DNA of 64,000 bases from Treponema vincentii F0403 (GTDB lineage: Bacteria; Spirochaetota; Spirochaetia; Treponematales; Treponemataceae), in contig NZ_KE332512.1 in NCBI RefSeq assembly GCF_000412995.1, positions 428,687 to 492,686 on the forward strand, in the 5' to 3' direction. Positions 32,853-41,696 of this stretch are shown here, piece after piece. Under the pieces are notes generated by a model. The model was given only the letters and a program-made list of their open reading frames with translations, ran no database searches and was not told the DNA's origin. Each line of letters opens with the position of its first letter. The stretch's first letter is position 1. Position numbers and translations under genes: made by a program.

Positions 32853-34550
32853 ATGACGATTATGAGCTTTGCCTCTTTCGGCTATGAGGGTGAAATTATT
32901 AAGGTTGAAGCGGATTTACGGCGCGGACTGCCGATTATCGATATTGTCGGCTTGCCGGGTTCCGCGGTGAAGGAGGCGCGGGAACGGATGCGCGCAGCTA
33001 TCGGTAATTCGGATCTATCTTTCCCGCAAGAGCGGATACTGATCAATTTAAGCCCTGCCGATCAAAAAAAAGAAGGCAGCGGGTTTGACCTGCCGATTGC
33101 GCTAACCGTATTGCAGGCGGATTGTCCGCTCGACACACCGGTTATGGTAATCGGAGAGCTGGAACTATCGGGACGGGTACGGCCGGTTCGGGGCGTGTTG
33201 GGGGCTATGATTTCGGGCTCGGCCGCAGGTATCGGATACTTTATCGTGCCGAAAGAAAACGAAGCGGAAGCCCGTATCCAGAAAGGCGTGCGTATATTCG
33301 GCGTCGAAACACTCCGGGAAGCCTTGGAATGCTTATATGAAATCGAAGCGGAACTGCGTACGGAAAAAGAGCGTAAACCGGCTTCAGGTGAGCAAAACGG
33401 CAGTTTACCGGTACAAGGTTCGGCTCAATCAACCGGTTCCATGCATACACCGGAACAATCGGCACCATATCGGAACAATACCCCGGACGCAAGCTTTTTA
33501 TCCGCAGCTTCTTGGTCGGAACCTACTCAGGCGGATGCCGCCGCCAATACGGGTACCGGCGGATTGTTTGAAGAAGTATACGGACAACGTGAACTGGTAC
33601 GGGCTTTGCACATTGCGGCGGCAGGCGGGCACAGTCTGCTTGCGTATGGGCCGCCCGGCTGCGGTAAAACGCTTTCGCTGCAGCGTTTTGCAAGCCTACT
33701 CCCCGATCTTGATCCCAAAACGGCGGAGGAAGTTACTCATATTTACAGTATCGCAGGCCTTTTACCCCGTGCGCACGGGCATGATGTACGGATTAAACGT
33801 CCGCCGTTCAGGATGCCGCACCCTAATGCAAGCCTTGAGGGCATGATCGGCGGCGCAGGGAAGTGTATGCCCGGAGAAATTTCACTTGCTCACGGCGGTA
33901 CGCTTTTTTTGGACGAGGCCGTGCAATTTAAGCAAACGGTACTGCAGACGCTTCGTGCGCCGCTTGAAACGGGAACCGTTACCTTGAGCCGTGCCGGCAG
34001 AACGACCACCTTCCCTGCGCGGTTTCAGCTTTTAATGGCGCTTAACTCATGCCCCTGCGGGAATCTCGGCGCCGATGGAAAGGTATGCACGTGTATGCCC
34101 GCAGTAGTAGAACAATACTGGAAAAAACTGACGGCGCCGCTGATCGATCGCATCGATTTACGGATTCCGGTATTTCCGCCTCAATCCTACGGACTGCCGG
34201 AAAAAGCTTGTTACGATACCGTGGATATGCGCAAAAAAATCGCCGCTTCGGATATGCTGCAGCGGGAACGGTATGCGGCATATCATCCCGGTACGCAGCT
34301 GTCGTACAAAAATGTGCACCTTACCCCATCAGCCTTATCTGCACTTTGTCCGCTTACAAGTGAAGCCGAACGGATATTTACCCATAATGCCGAAAAAAAA
34401 GAACTTTCGGGAAGAGGCAGCCATGCCGTTTTGAAGATTGCCCGTACCATTGCGGATCTGGCACAGGAAGAAATCATTTCCACCGCGCATATCGAAGAAG
34501 CCATCCGTCTCCGTGAATGGAGCTCCTTTTTACCGTTTTTTATGCACTGA
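32853..34550 (+). CDS. YifB/ComM-family AAA ATPase (Mg-chelatase-like)
   Basis: A 565-residue hexameric helicase-type ATPase. The N-terminal Lon-protease-like fold (residues 1-165) has the family signature IVGLPGSAVKEARERMRAAI. The AAA module has Walker A GPPGCGKT (~268-275), GTLFLDEA and a zinc-like CPCGN...CTC cluster. ComM promotes branch migration during natural transformation; a ComEC homolog lies 5.4 kb downstream, which fits. A low-complexity insert at residues ~170-230 makes it longer than the usual ~510. AAGGAG precedes the ATG. Confidence 0.9.
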   Translation: MTIMSFASFGYEGEIIKVEADLRRGLPIIDIVGLPGSAVKEARERMRAAIGNSDLSFPQERILINLSPADQKKEGSGFDLPIALTVLQADCPLDTPVMVIGELELSGRVRPVRGVLGAMISGSAAGIGYFIVPKENEAEARIQKGVRIFGVETLREALECLYEIEAELRTEKERKPASGEQNGSLPVQGSAQSTGSMHTPEQSAPYRNNTPDASFLSAASWSEPTQADAAANTGTGGLFEEVYGQRELVRALHIAAAGGHSLLAYGPPGCGKTLSLQRFASLLPDLDPKTAEEVTHIYSIAGLLPRAHGHDVRIKRPPFRMPHPNASLEGMIGGAGKCMPGEISLAHGGTLFLDEAVQFKQTVLQTLRAPLETGTVTLSRAGRTTTFPARFQLLMALNSCPCGNLGADGKVCTCMPAVVEQYWKKLTAPLIDRIDLRIPVFPPQSYGLPEKACYDTVDMRKKIAASDMLQRERYAAYHPGTQLSYKNVHLTPSALSALCPLTSEAERIFTHNAEKKELSGRGSHAVLKIARTIADLAQEEIISTAHIEEAIRLREWSSFLPFFMH

Positions 34551-34610
34551 ATTTCTACCCTGCATCGAGGATTTCAAAGGTACGGACACGGCGCACTTAC
34601 GATTACGTGC

Positions 34611-34639
34611 TTGCAGCACTTAAAGAAAATCGCTATAAT
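34611..34639 (+). promoter_or_regulatory. Promoter of rpoZ-miaA
   Basis: TTGCAG, a 17-nt spacer and a perfect TATAAT, ending 7 nt before the ATG at 34647. Confidence 0.75.
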
Positions 34640-34646
34640 CTGCGGT

Positions 34647-34853
34647 ATGATTTTTCCGTTAAAAGAATTGATTGAATTTAAAGGCAATATTTACGAGATC
34701 ACCTGTGCTGCAACACGGCGTGCGTTTCAGTTGGTAACTATTCAGGATCCTATATTGGAAGAAAACAACGATAAGGTTGTATGCACCGCTGCCTCGCAAG
34801 TGTTTACCGGTGCTATCGATTATAAAATAGAATATCATCCTGATTATTCCTAA
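34647..34853 (+). CDS. rpoZ: Probable RNA polymerase omega subunit
   Basis: A 68-residue protein. LIEFKGNIYEITCAATRRAFQL matches the conserved omega motif (N-x-y/f-x-x-x-x-x-A-x-R/K-A-x-Q-L), which folds against the beta-prime tail. The position directly before miaA agrees with other treponemes as I recall them. The ATG follows a strong promoter with no leader. The call depends on one motif because omega is short and variable. Confidence 0.7.
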   Translation: MIFPLKELIEFKGNIYEITCAATRRAFQLVTIQDPILEENNDKVVCTAASQVFTGAIDYKIEYHPDYS

Positions 34854-34856
34854 TCC

Positions 34857-35819
34857 TTGCCCCCGTCTCAGGTAATTCCGGCAGCGGTTATTTTCGGCGC
34901 TACAGCTTGCGGAAAAACCGCGCTTGCCGCTCATCTTTTTACTTCTCATACCAGACCTATTAACGCAGAGATTATATCTGCAGACTCCGTACAGGTATAT
35001 CGCGGTATGCCGATCGGCTCGGCGCAGCCGCCCCAAGAATTGCTTGATGCCCTGCCCCATCACCTTATCGGAATCTGCGCCCCCTCCGAAGAATTTTCCG
35101 TAGCGGACTTCGTGCGCAATGCTGACGAGCTCTGTAAAGATATTTTCAGCCGCGGCAAGCTTCCCGTTATCCTCGGCGGAACAGGGTTTTACATTAAGCA
35201 TTTTATGTACGGTATGCCTGTAACGCCACAAGCAGACCCGCTTATTCGTGCACAGCTGCAAGAAAAAATGCAGCGTGTCGGTGCTGCGGCAATGCACGCA
35301 GAACTTGCAGCTTTTGACCCGGTTTCGGCAGCAAAAATACACATCCGCGACGAGTACCGCATTCTCCGCGCGCATGAAGTATATTGCAGCTCGGGGCGAC
35401 CGCTCAGCTCATTCGAGCTGCCCTACCGTTACCGCGAGGGCTTCCGCTTTTGTCCCGTCTTTTTAGACCGCTCCCGCGGTGAACTGTACCGGCGCATCGA
35501 AGACCGTGTTGATGAAATGTTTGCACAAGGACTACAGCAAGAAGTGCGGCAGCTCGTTGCACAGGGATGCACTGCGGCATATCCTGCAATGAAAGCAATC
35601 GGCTACCGTGAGTTTTTCGAGCTGTCCCCTGATGCGCCGGAGGCCGCCCCGCTCGATGCGGTGAACGCCCTGATTAAACGCAATAGCAAACGGTACGCCA
35701 AGCGACAGCAAACTTTTTTTCAATCTTTTCCAAACGTTCACCGCATCGATATGTCCGATGATGCAAGCGAACAACAAGTTGCGAAAATACTACACAAATT
35801 CTGTAACTCCGGTCATTGA
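34857..35819 (+). CDS. miaA: tRNA dimethylallyltransferase
   Basis: Adds an isopentenyl group to A37 of tRNAs reading UNN codons, the step before MiaB. The 320-residue protein has the P-loop FGATACGKTALA, ISADSVQVYRGMPIGSAQP, GGTGFYIKHFMYG and a C-terminal KRNSKRYAKRQQTFF. The start is a TTG 3 nt after the rpoZ stop; no other in-frame start precedes the P-loop. It shares the rpoZ transcript. Confidence 0.94.
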   Translation: MPPSQVIPAAVIFGATACGKTALAAHLFTSHTRPINAEIISADSVQVYRGMPIGSAQPPQELLDALPHHLIGICAPSEEFSVADFVRNADELCKDIFSRGKLPVILGGTGFYIKHFMYGMPVTPQADPLIRAQLQEKMQRVGAAAMHAELAAFDPVSAAKIHIRDEYRILRAHEVYCSSGRPLSSFELPYRYREGFRFCPVFLDRSRGELYRRIEDRVDEMFAQGLQQEVRQLVAQGCTAAYPAMKAIGYREFFELSPDAPEAAPLDAVNALIKRNSKRYAKRQQTFFQSFPNVHRIDMSDDASEQQVAKILHKFCNSGH

Positions 35820-35896
35820 GCGTACCATCTGCCATAGACTGCAATTTCAGATCATACCCCTTGATTCCTCCGATAAAAAATGATAGAAAGAATAAA

Positions 35897-35938
35897 CGGG
35901 CATCTCTAAAAACTCGGTTAGATTTTTAGATATGCCCG
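35897..35938. repeat. Family-A palindromic repeat, GGGCAT-armed form
   Basis: CGGGCAT (35897-35903) pairs with ATGCCCG (35932-35938), with CTCTAAAAACTCGG and a second TTTTTAGA between. Confidence 0.65.
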
Positions 35939-35954
35939 ACGAGATGATATGTTT

Positions 35955-36105
35955 AAGTCTTTATAATGTAATGACTTAAACAAAAACGTCGCAAATTAAA
36001 TCTAAGGAAAACCTCTAAAAAACTGATTCGCAGTCCGCGAAGCGGATAACTTAATGAATTTCTTTACAGAACAAGCCGATAGGCTTGCAGTTTTTAGAGG
36101 TTCCC
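35955..36105. repeat. Extended family-A repeat (copy 2) with a 62-bp loop insert
   Basis: The lead-in GTCTTTATAATGTAATGACTTAA...TCTAAGGAAAACC matches 12714-12770. The stem CCTCTAAAAAACTG/CAGTTTTTAGAGG is opened by 62 bp (36026-36087) that holds its own hairpins CCGC/GCGG and AAGCC/GGCTT. Confidence 0.7.
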
Positions 36106-36133
36106 AAACTATGCTTTTTACAGGAGTTTTTTT

Positions 36134-36367
36134 ATGAAATGCAGATTTTGTGATAAAGATATAAAACCGGCCGGTCATAATTTAGTAACCGCGGCCGACG
36201 GAGACATTGTTTGTACCAAAAATCCGACAAAAAAGCATGTTGCAGTGTATGACGGTGTTCATTGTATTCACTGCGGACGCCAAGCGAACTTACTTGGTGA
36301 TAGAATCGTTACCTCAGCCGGTATCAGCTGTCCGGCTTCTCCCTCAGGACGGCATGTTATAAAATAG
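36134..36367 (+). CDS. Duplicated Cys/His metal-binding mini-protein
   Basis: 77 residues of unknown family. It is an internal duplication of a CxxC...C...H module: Cys3, Cys6, Cys27 and His35 in the first half; Cys44, Cys47, Cys66 and His74 in the second. Each half also keeps a hydrophobic (G/D)xxLVT(A/S)A-type strand. The spacing (20 or 18, then 7 residues) suggests two small zinc modules. AGGAG precedes the ATG. Function unknown; it is flanked by repeats on one side and the foldase gene on the other. Confidence 0.7.
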   Translation: MKCRFCDKDIKPAGHNLVTAADGDIVCTKNPTKKHVAVYDGVHCIHCGRQANLLGDRIVTSAGISCPASPSGRHVIK

Positions 36368-36526
36368 CGGTAAAACCGGATAGAAGATCCGGCCGTTTAC
36401 TGCTTTTGCCCGCCCAAAAGAAAAATGCCGTTTTATAAACGCAAGCCTTATAAGAAACTATAGCGATTTATTTCTTAGCAACAAAGTGCAAGAAGTATTG
36501 TCCAAAAATGATGCCAATACCGGTGA

Positions 36527-36555
36527 TTGACATTTCATGGGTAAGCTGGTAAAGT
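36527..36555 (+). promoter_or_regulatory. Promoter of the SurA-like foldase gene
   Basis: TTGACA, a 17-nt spacer and TAAAGT; leader of about 62 nt with AAGGA before the ATG. Confidence 0.65.
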
Positions 36556-36623
36556 TGTCAGCTGTCTATTTCAAAAATGAACAAAATTAAAGAAGAATTT
36601 ATACACATTAAGGAAACAAAACT

Positions 36624-38144
36624 ATGGCAGGTGTAAAAAAGAATACTTTAGCAATCGGAAGTATTATCATCCTGGTGTTCTCGGTTATTACCTTTGTCTT
36701 TATCCCCGCGGCGGGAGGACAAGCAGGCAGCAATGCTAAGACGATGCTTGGTAAATGGAAGAATAAGAGGCTTGACTATACTGCCGACGGACTCTTTTTA
36801 CGGGAATACCGGCAGCTCCGCAGTTCTGCCGAAATGCGCGGATATCTAAGAAGCGATAATAAAGCCCAACAGGAATTTATGGAACGGCAGATTATGCGCA
36901 CGGCATTTAATGCTTCGATGATTCAGCTTGCCGCTCAAGAAGAGGCCTTAAACGCAGGTTTCTATCTGCCTAATAAGAATATCAACAGAGCGCTTATTTC
37001 CTTTTATACCGATTCGACGGGTGCTTATTCTGAAAAATTATACAATGAAACATCGGAACAGCAGCGCCTTGCATATAGAAGACAAGTAATCGATTATCTT
37101 ACCGCACAACGCTATATTGAAGATAACTTCGGTACTTATGATAATATATTCGGCTTAAAAACCAGCTCGGCAGAAACAGCTTTTGTACAGAAGATGGCTG
37201 AAAAAGAGCGCATTTTTAACTATGTCGTATTTGAAGAAAGTCAATTTCCGCAGGAAAAAATCCGTGAATATGGAGAAGAACATGCCGATCTGTTTGCGGA
37301 GCACAATTTATTGATGCTGACTTTCACCTCGCAAGAGGATGCAAATAAAACCGCTCAAGCCCTCGAAAAAGGGGAAATCACATTTGAAGATGCCGTGATA
37401 ACAAATTCTACCAAAGTGGGAACCGATTCCAACGGAAAGTTACTGTCTCCCTACCGCACAACGGTAAACCGGACTTTTCCCGAATCGAAGGATCTTGATA
37501 CCGTACTCAAACTCGGCGTGGATGAAGTGAGTCCGGTTGTTAAAACTTCTTACGGATATGCAATCGTGAAATGTACCGCTCCTGTTACGGCTGCCGATTT
37601 TACGCTGACAGAAACCCAAGACCGTGTATTTTCGTATATGAAATCGAATGAGCGGGGGATCATTGAAGATTACCTTGAACAGAAGGCAAAAACATTTGCC
37701 GAAGCTGCAAAAATCGGCGGATTTGCACATGAAGCATCTGTAAACGATTTGGTTGTGCAGACAAGCAACCCGATAACGCTCAACTACGGTAATGCCGCTA
37801 TTCTACCGCAAATTTCAGCCCAGTCGGATTCTTTCTTTGCCGCCGGTATACGGAATGAAAACTTCTATAAAAAAGCCTTTGCGCTGAAAACGGCGGAAAT
37901 TTCCGAGCCCATTTTGCTCGGTTCAAATGTGCTGGTATTGCAGCTGGAAGAAGAGAAGACCGGCTCGGAAGAGACGCAGAATGACATTGCAACATCATAC
38001 CGGCAGTTTGCATCGATTTGGTATTACGAATATCCGCTCGCCATGCTTGCCTATCAACAGCTTTCATGGGGACAGCAGACCTTTATCGACTTTGTCTTAA
38101 ACAGCAAGAACTTTACCGACAATTTTAATACGGTATTCAACTAA
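36624..38144 (+). CDS. SurA/PpiD-like membrane-anchored peptidyl-prolyl isomerase
   Basis: 506 residues. One N-terminal membrane anchor (residues ~8-30, LAIGSIIILVFSVITFVFIP) is followed by a SurA_N-like helical chaperone region (50-200). A parvulin-type domain follows at ~230-330 (LLMLTFTSQEDANKTAQALEKGEITFEDAVI, then LGVDEVSPVVKTSYGYAIVKC). A second, degenerate parvulin-like region is near the C-terminus. It should help fold outer-membrane or exported proteins. The next gene starts 6 nt downstream. Confidence 0.8.
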   Translation: MAGVKKNTLAIGSIIILVFSVITFVFIPAAGGQAGSNAKTMLGKWKNKRLDYTADGLFLREYRQLRSSAEMRGYLRSDNKAQQEFMERQIMRTAFNASMIQLAAQEEALNAGFYLPNKNINRALISFYTDSTGAYSEKLYNETSEQQRLAYRRQVIDYLTAQRYIEDNFGTYDNIFGLKTSSAETAFVQKMAEKERIFNYVVFEESQFPQEKIREYGEEHADLFAEHNLLMLTFTSQEDANKTAQALEKGEITFEDAVITNSTKVGTDSNGKLLSPYRTTVNRTFPESKDLDTVLKLGVDEVSPVVKTSYGYAIVKCTAPVTAADFTLTETQDRVFSYMKSNERGIIEDYLEQKAKTFAEAAKIGGFAHEASVNDLVVQTSNPITLNYGNAAILPQISAQSDSFFAAGIRNENFYKKAFALKTAEISEPILLGSNVLVLQLEEEKTGSEETQNDIATSYRQFASIWYYEYPLAMLAYQQLSWGQQTFIDFVLNSKNFTDNFNTVFN

Positions 38145-38150
38145 AAAGCA

Positions 38151-39923
38151 TTGACTAAAAACAATGAATATGAAAAGCCTCTGCCGATTCCAACAAGCAG
38201 GGGCTTTTCCGTTTTATATCGGCATAAATACTTATATTCAAAATATAATCCTCAAGCAGCGGTTACCGCTCAAATTGAGTCATTACAGATTCCCGATTCC
38301 GCATTAATACTGTGCTTTTCTCCGGTACTGGGTTACGGACTCAAAGAATTGATGGAAAAGCTGCCTGCTTCTTCTTATATGCTTGCGCTGGAATATGACC
38401 AAGTATTGATGCGGTTTTCGCTTGATCATTGCGACTTTTCTCCGTTTGCACATCAGCGGTTTTCCTATATCCGAACGGATTCAATCGCGGAGGTATTAAA
38501 AAAGATAGAGTCATTGCCGCTGTTTCCCTTTAAAAAATGCCTAGCCGTTTCCTGCTCGGGCGGGGTACAGCTGTATCAAACTTTTTATGATGAGGTCAGC
38601 CTCTATGCGGATGAGGTGATTGCACGGTTTTGGAAAAACCGGATAACGCTGATGCACCTCGGCAGGAATTACGTGCATAATACGTTCCGCAATCTCCTCT
38701 CGCTGGCGAGACCGCTTGCGAGACCGCTGGCGAGACCGCTGGCGGGGGCAATGACGGGATCGCCGGCGAAGCCAACGGAGAGCTTGCCGGCAGAATTCTT
38801 TGCATGGGGTACACCATCGGATCAGAACAAGTTCCGTTTACTCACCGGCGATGAGCGTATCCGCAAGCCTCTTTTGGTTGCAGGCGCAGGCCCCTCGCTG
38901 GATACTGCACGGGACTTTATCATCAAGAATAGAAATTCCTTTTTTTTACTTGCGGTGGATGCCGCAGCCGCAGCGCTTTTGCCCGACATCCGGCCTGATG
39001 CGATTGTGTTGGTGGAATCGCAGTATTGGATTGATTCGGCGTTTATCGGCTTACAAAAATACGGCATTCCTATTTTCGCCGATTTAACGGCTTCTCCCCG
39101 TGTTCTGCAAGCCTCGAGCGGAAAGGTGTATTTTTTTTGCACCGAATATGCACGGCTGCGGTATTTGGATCGCCTATATCGGACGCTGCGGCCGCTCATT
39201 CTTCCACCGATGGGCTCGGTAGGATTGAGCGCAGTGTATCTTGCCTTAGCGCTCATCTCCCCTCACCTGCCGGTACTGCATACCGGCTTGGACTTTGCAT
39301 GGCAAAGCGGTCTTACCCACGCCGCCGGAAGCAGCCCCGTAAAAAAACTTTTTGCCGAAATAAGCCGTACCGAATCGCCGTATAAGCTCAGTCTCTCTAC
39401 CGGTATGCAGCGCATTTCCGGAAAACAAGGGCGCTCCTATTGGACAAATTCGGTACTTTCCGGCTACGCGGAACTATACCGTCATACCTTCTCCGGTAAT
39501 GAACGGATTATAGACATCGGAACGGAAGGCTGCTTTCTGAACAACCGGCAGAACGGCAGGGTAGACGCGGAACAAATAGAGCGGATACTTGCCGATTCCG
39601 ATAAACGGCTTACGACAGATCCTAATACGCAACGAATTACGGCAGAAACATCGATTATCGGAAACAGTGGAACGGATATGACAACCGAACAGCACAAAGC
39701 GCTCTGTGCCTATCTCGACGGCGAAGCCGAAGCTTTAAGTATGCTGAACGAACATTTACAGGGAAAACGCAGGATCCCTGAACAAACGATGGAACAACTC
39801 TTAGCCGATCGGGACTACCTGTACAGCCACTTTCCCGATGCGGTACGCGGCTATTCGCTTGATCTCGGTTTTTTAAAACGAACAGGAATCGAACTGCGGT
39901 ATCTATTAAAGATTCTCGACTAG
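38151..39923 (+). CDS. DUF115 motility-accessory-factor-like glycosyltransferase
   Basis: 590 residues. The central domain has LVAGAGPSLD, the signature of the DUF115/Maf family, followed by AVDAAAAALLPDIRPDAIVLVE and GSVGLSAVYLALALISPHLPVLHTGLDFAW. Members in flagellates transfer nonulosonic-acid-type sugars to flagellins, so glycosylation of the periplasmic flagella is a reasonable inference. The start is a TTG with no clear Shine-Dalgarno. Residues ~185-198 are encoded by a 12-bp tandem repeat (LARP units). Confidence 0.75.
   Translation: MTKNNEYEKPLPIPTSRGFSVLYRHKYLYSKYNPQAAVTAQIESLQIPDSALILCFSPVLGYGLKELMEKLPASSYMLALEYDQVLMRFSLDHCDFSPFAHQRFSYIRTDSIAEVLKKIESLPLFPFKKCLAVSCSGGVQLYQTFYDEVSLYADEVIARFWKNRITLMHLGRNYVHNTFRNLLSLARPLARPLARPLAGAMTGSPAKPTESLPAEFFAWGTPSDQNKFRLLTGDERIRKPLLVAGAGPSLDTARDFIIKNRNSFFLLAVDAAAAALLPDIRPDAIVLVESQYWIDSAFIGLQKYGIPIFADLTASPRVLQASSGKVYFFCTEYARLRYLDRLYRTLRPLILPPMGSVGLSAVYLALALISPHLPVLHTGLDFAWQSGLTHAAGSSPVKKLFAEISRTESPYKLSLSTGMQRISGKQGRSYWTNSVLSGYAELYRHTFSGNERIIDIGTEGCFLNNRQNGRVDAEQIERILADSDKRLTTDPNTQRITAETSIIGNSGTDMTTEQHKALCAYLDGEAEALSMLNEHLQGKRRIPEQTMEQLLADRDYLYSHFPDAVRGYSLDLGFLKRTGIELRYLLKILD
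38703..38738 (+). repeat. In-frame 12-bp tandem repeat
   Basis: Three units of CTGGCGAGACCG (one with a T for G), followed by a partial fourth, inside the DUF115 gene. Each unit encodes Leu-Ala-Arg-Pro. Confidence 0.9.
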
Positions 39924-39988
39924 CCGTTGATATATCCCAGTACCGCATTACAGGGTACGCATTGCATCCCGTAAATCTAACGAAAAAG

Positions 39989-41644
39989 TCATGTCAGACG
40001 GGGAAGCTGAGTCATCGCTCTTTTGTTGAGGAGATATGCCCACGCCGTAAAAAGCAGGCCGGCGGAAAACGCCGCGGCGGGAAATATCAACCGCCCTACT
40101 CCGGTTTCCGGCGTAATAAGCGGCAGACGGGCAAAAAAATCCGCTACCGCAAAAATTATCCGGTATGCGGCGTTGAGCCCGTATCCCAGCAGCGGACTGA
40201 TCGGCGGGCATATCAGTGCAAGCGGAATGCAGATGAGCCCTGCAATGAGAAAAACCGAGACAAGCGGGCTGACTACGCAAGAAGCGGCTATCCCCGCCGC
40301 TGCAATAGTGCCGATTGCTGCGATAACAATCGGGGCGGTAAAAAGCTGTGCGCCGATGGAAGCGGAGATACTCTCGGCAGCAGCAGGAGGTATTTTCCCA
40401 GCCATAAGACGCGCGCAGGCATTGCCGAATATGATAATACCTGCGCATGCCCCATACGAAAGCATAAAGCCGAGCGTTATCGCATCGGAACTTCCGATTG
40501 CAATATGCACAGTCAGCATGGCGCACAGCACCGAAAGAGGCGGCGGTTTTAAACCGAGCCCTTCTCCTACAGCGGCAACGCACACCATTCCCAACGCGCG
40601 GTTCAGTGAAGGTGCAGAACCTGCAAACCACACAAAAAGACAAACCGCCGCAAGCGAAAACCATGCGGCTCGCTTTCTATGTCCGAATATTCTGCCGCCT
40701 TGCAGCGCCGCCGTACCGATTAATGAAAGGTGCATCCCCGATAACGCCAGAATATGGACAAGGCCGGCATTGCGGAAAGCTTCCGTGCATGCCGCAGGCA
40801 AGAAGGCCTTATCGGCAGCGAGCAGCGCAAGCAGAAGCCCGCCTGCCTCGCCCCACCCGTATAGAAGCCGCATAAGGGCAAAGCGGAAAAACGCGCGGAT
40901 ACGGCTGAGCGGAGAATTCCAACCGAGAAAGACCGGCTGTACCGGCTTTGCATAAAATACCGTCCCCGTTTTTCCGAAGCGCCCGTCAATCGAAAGCCGC
41001 ATACCGCGTACATAAAACCGGCAAACTTCCGGCTTCTGTAAATACTCGGCAAATGCAGCCGTACCGGGCAGAAGCGGCGCTGCATGAGACTGAAGTGCTC
41101 CGCCGATGCGGGTAACGCCTCCCGAATATGTTCCTCGGACAAGCGCCGCAGGAACCAACAGCTGCACGGCGCCCGATACGGAAAACTGTTCATTGCGGCC
41201 GGTTGTACAGGCAATCAGGTTAACCGGTATGCGGTAGTAATCGGCACCTGCCGGAACAGGCTCTCCGGTTAACTCGGCAATAACCGTCCGTACTGCCGGC
41301 AATGCAGTAAGTGTTGCAGGAGGCCGCTGCTGCTTTTGCAGCGCCAGCGCCGAATATGAACCGATCACTGCCCCAGCCGTTATACAAAGTGCAAAACGGC
41401 GTGCACGCCGTATACGAATACGGACACGGTGCTTCCGGCCGCGGAGTTCTAAACTTTGGTGCGGCAGTTTACCGGCTGCGGACGCTGCTATCAAAAAGAG
41501 CAGCACACACAGCAATAAGCCTGCACCTAAAAAAACAGAAGACGCAATATTGCCGCCGATTAGCGAAAAGGCATAAAGCCCGTAGAAAACCGCTGCCGCT
41601 GCAGCACCGATAACCGTAACGGGCGGTATGATGTGTTTATCCAT
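39989..41644 (-). CDS. comEC: ComEC/Rec2-family DNA-uptake channel protein
   Basis: A 551-residue polytopic membrane protein. The N-terminal part holds the ComEC OB-like region. The competence domain has LVHILALSGMHLSLI, the family signature, then many hydrophobic helices. The C-terminal metallo-hydrolase-like domain of the longest ComECs is absent, as in many short forms. It should conduct single-stranded DNA into the cytoplasm; a YifB/ComM homolog lies nearby. AGAGG precedes the ATG. It converges with the DUF115 gene. Confidence 0.88.
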   Translation of the reverse strand: MDKHIIPPVTVIGAAAAAVFYGLYAFSLIGGNIASSVFLGAGLLLCVLLFLIAASAAGKLPHQSLELRGRKHRVRIRIRRARRFALCITAGAVIGSYSALALQKQQRPPATLTALPAVRTVIAELTGEPVPAGADYYRIPVNLIACTTGRNEQFSVSGAVQLLVPAALVRGTYSGGVTRIGGALQSHAAPLLPGTAAFAEYLQKPEVCRFYVRGMRLSIDGRFGKTGTVFYAKPVQPVFLGWNSPLSRIRAFFRFALMRLLYGWGEAGGLLLALLAADKAFLPAACTEAFRNAGLVHILALSGMHLSLIGTAALQGGRIFGHRKRAAWFSLAAVCLFVWFAGSAPSLNRALGMVCVAAVGEGLGLKPPPLSVLCAMLTVHIAIGSSDAITLGFMLSYGACAGIIIFGNACARLMAGKIPPAAAESISASIGAQLFTAPIVIAAIGTIAAAGIAASCVVSPLVSVFLIAGLICIPLALICPPISPLLGYGLNAAYRIIFAVADFFARLPLITPETGVGRLIFPAAAFSAGLLFTAWAYLLNKRAMTQLPRLT

Positions 41645-41696
41645 ACAAACCTCTTACGATTACTTATATGACAGCACTGCCCTAAATGGCCATAAA

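Noticed and set aside
39948..40955. Long frames overlapping comEC in other frames
   Set aside because: They mirror a high-GC coding region and show no family features; ComEC explains the region.
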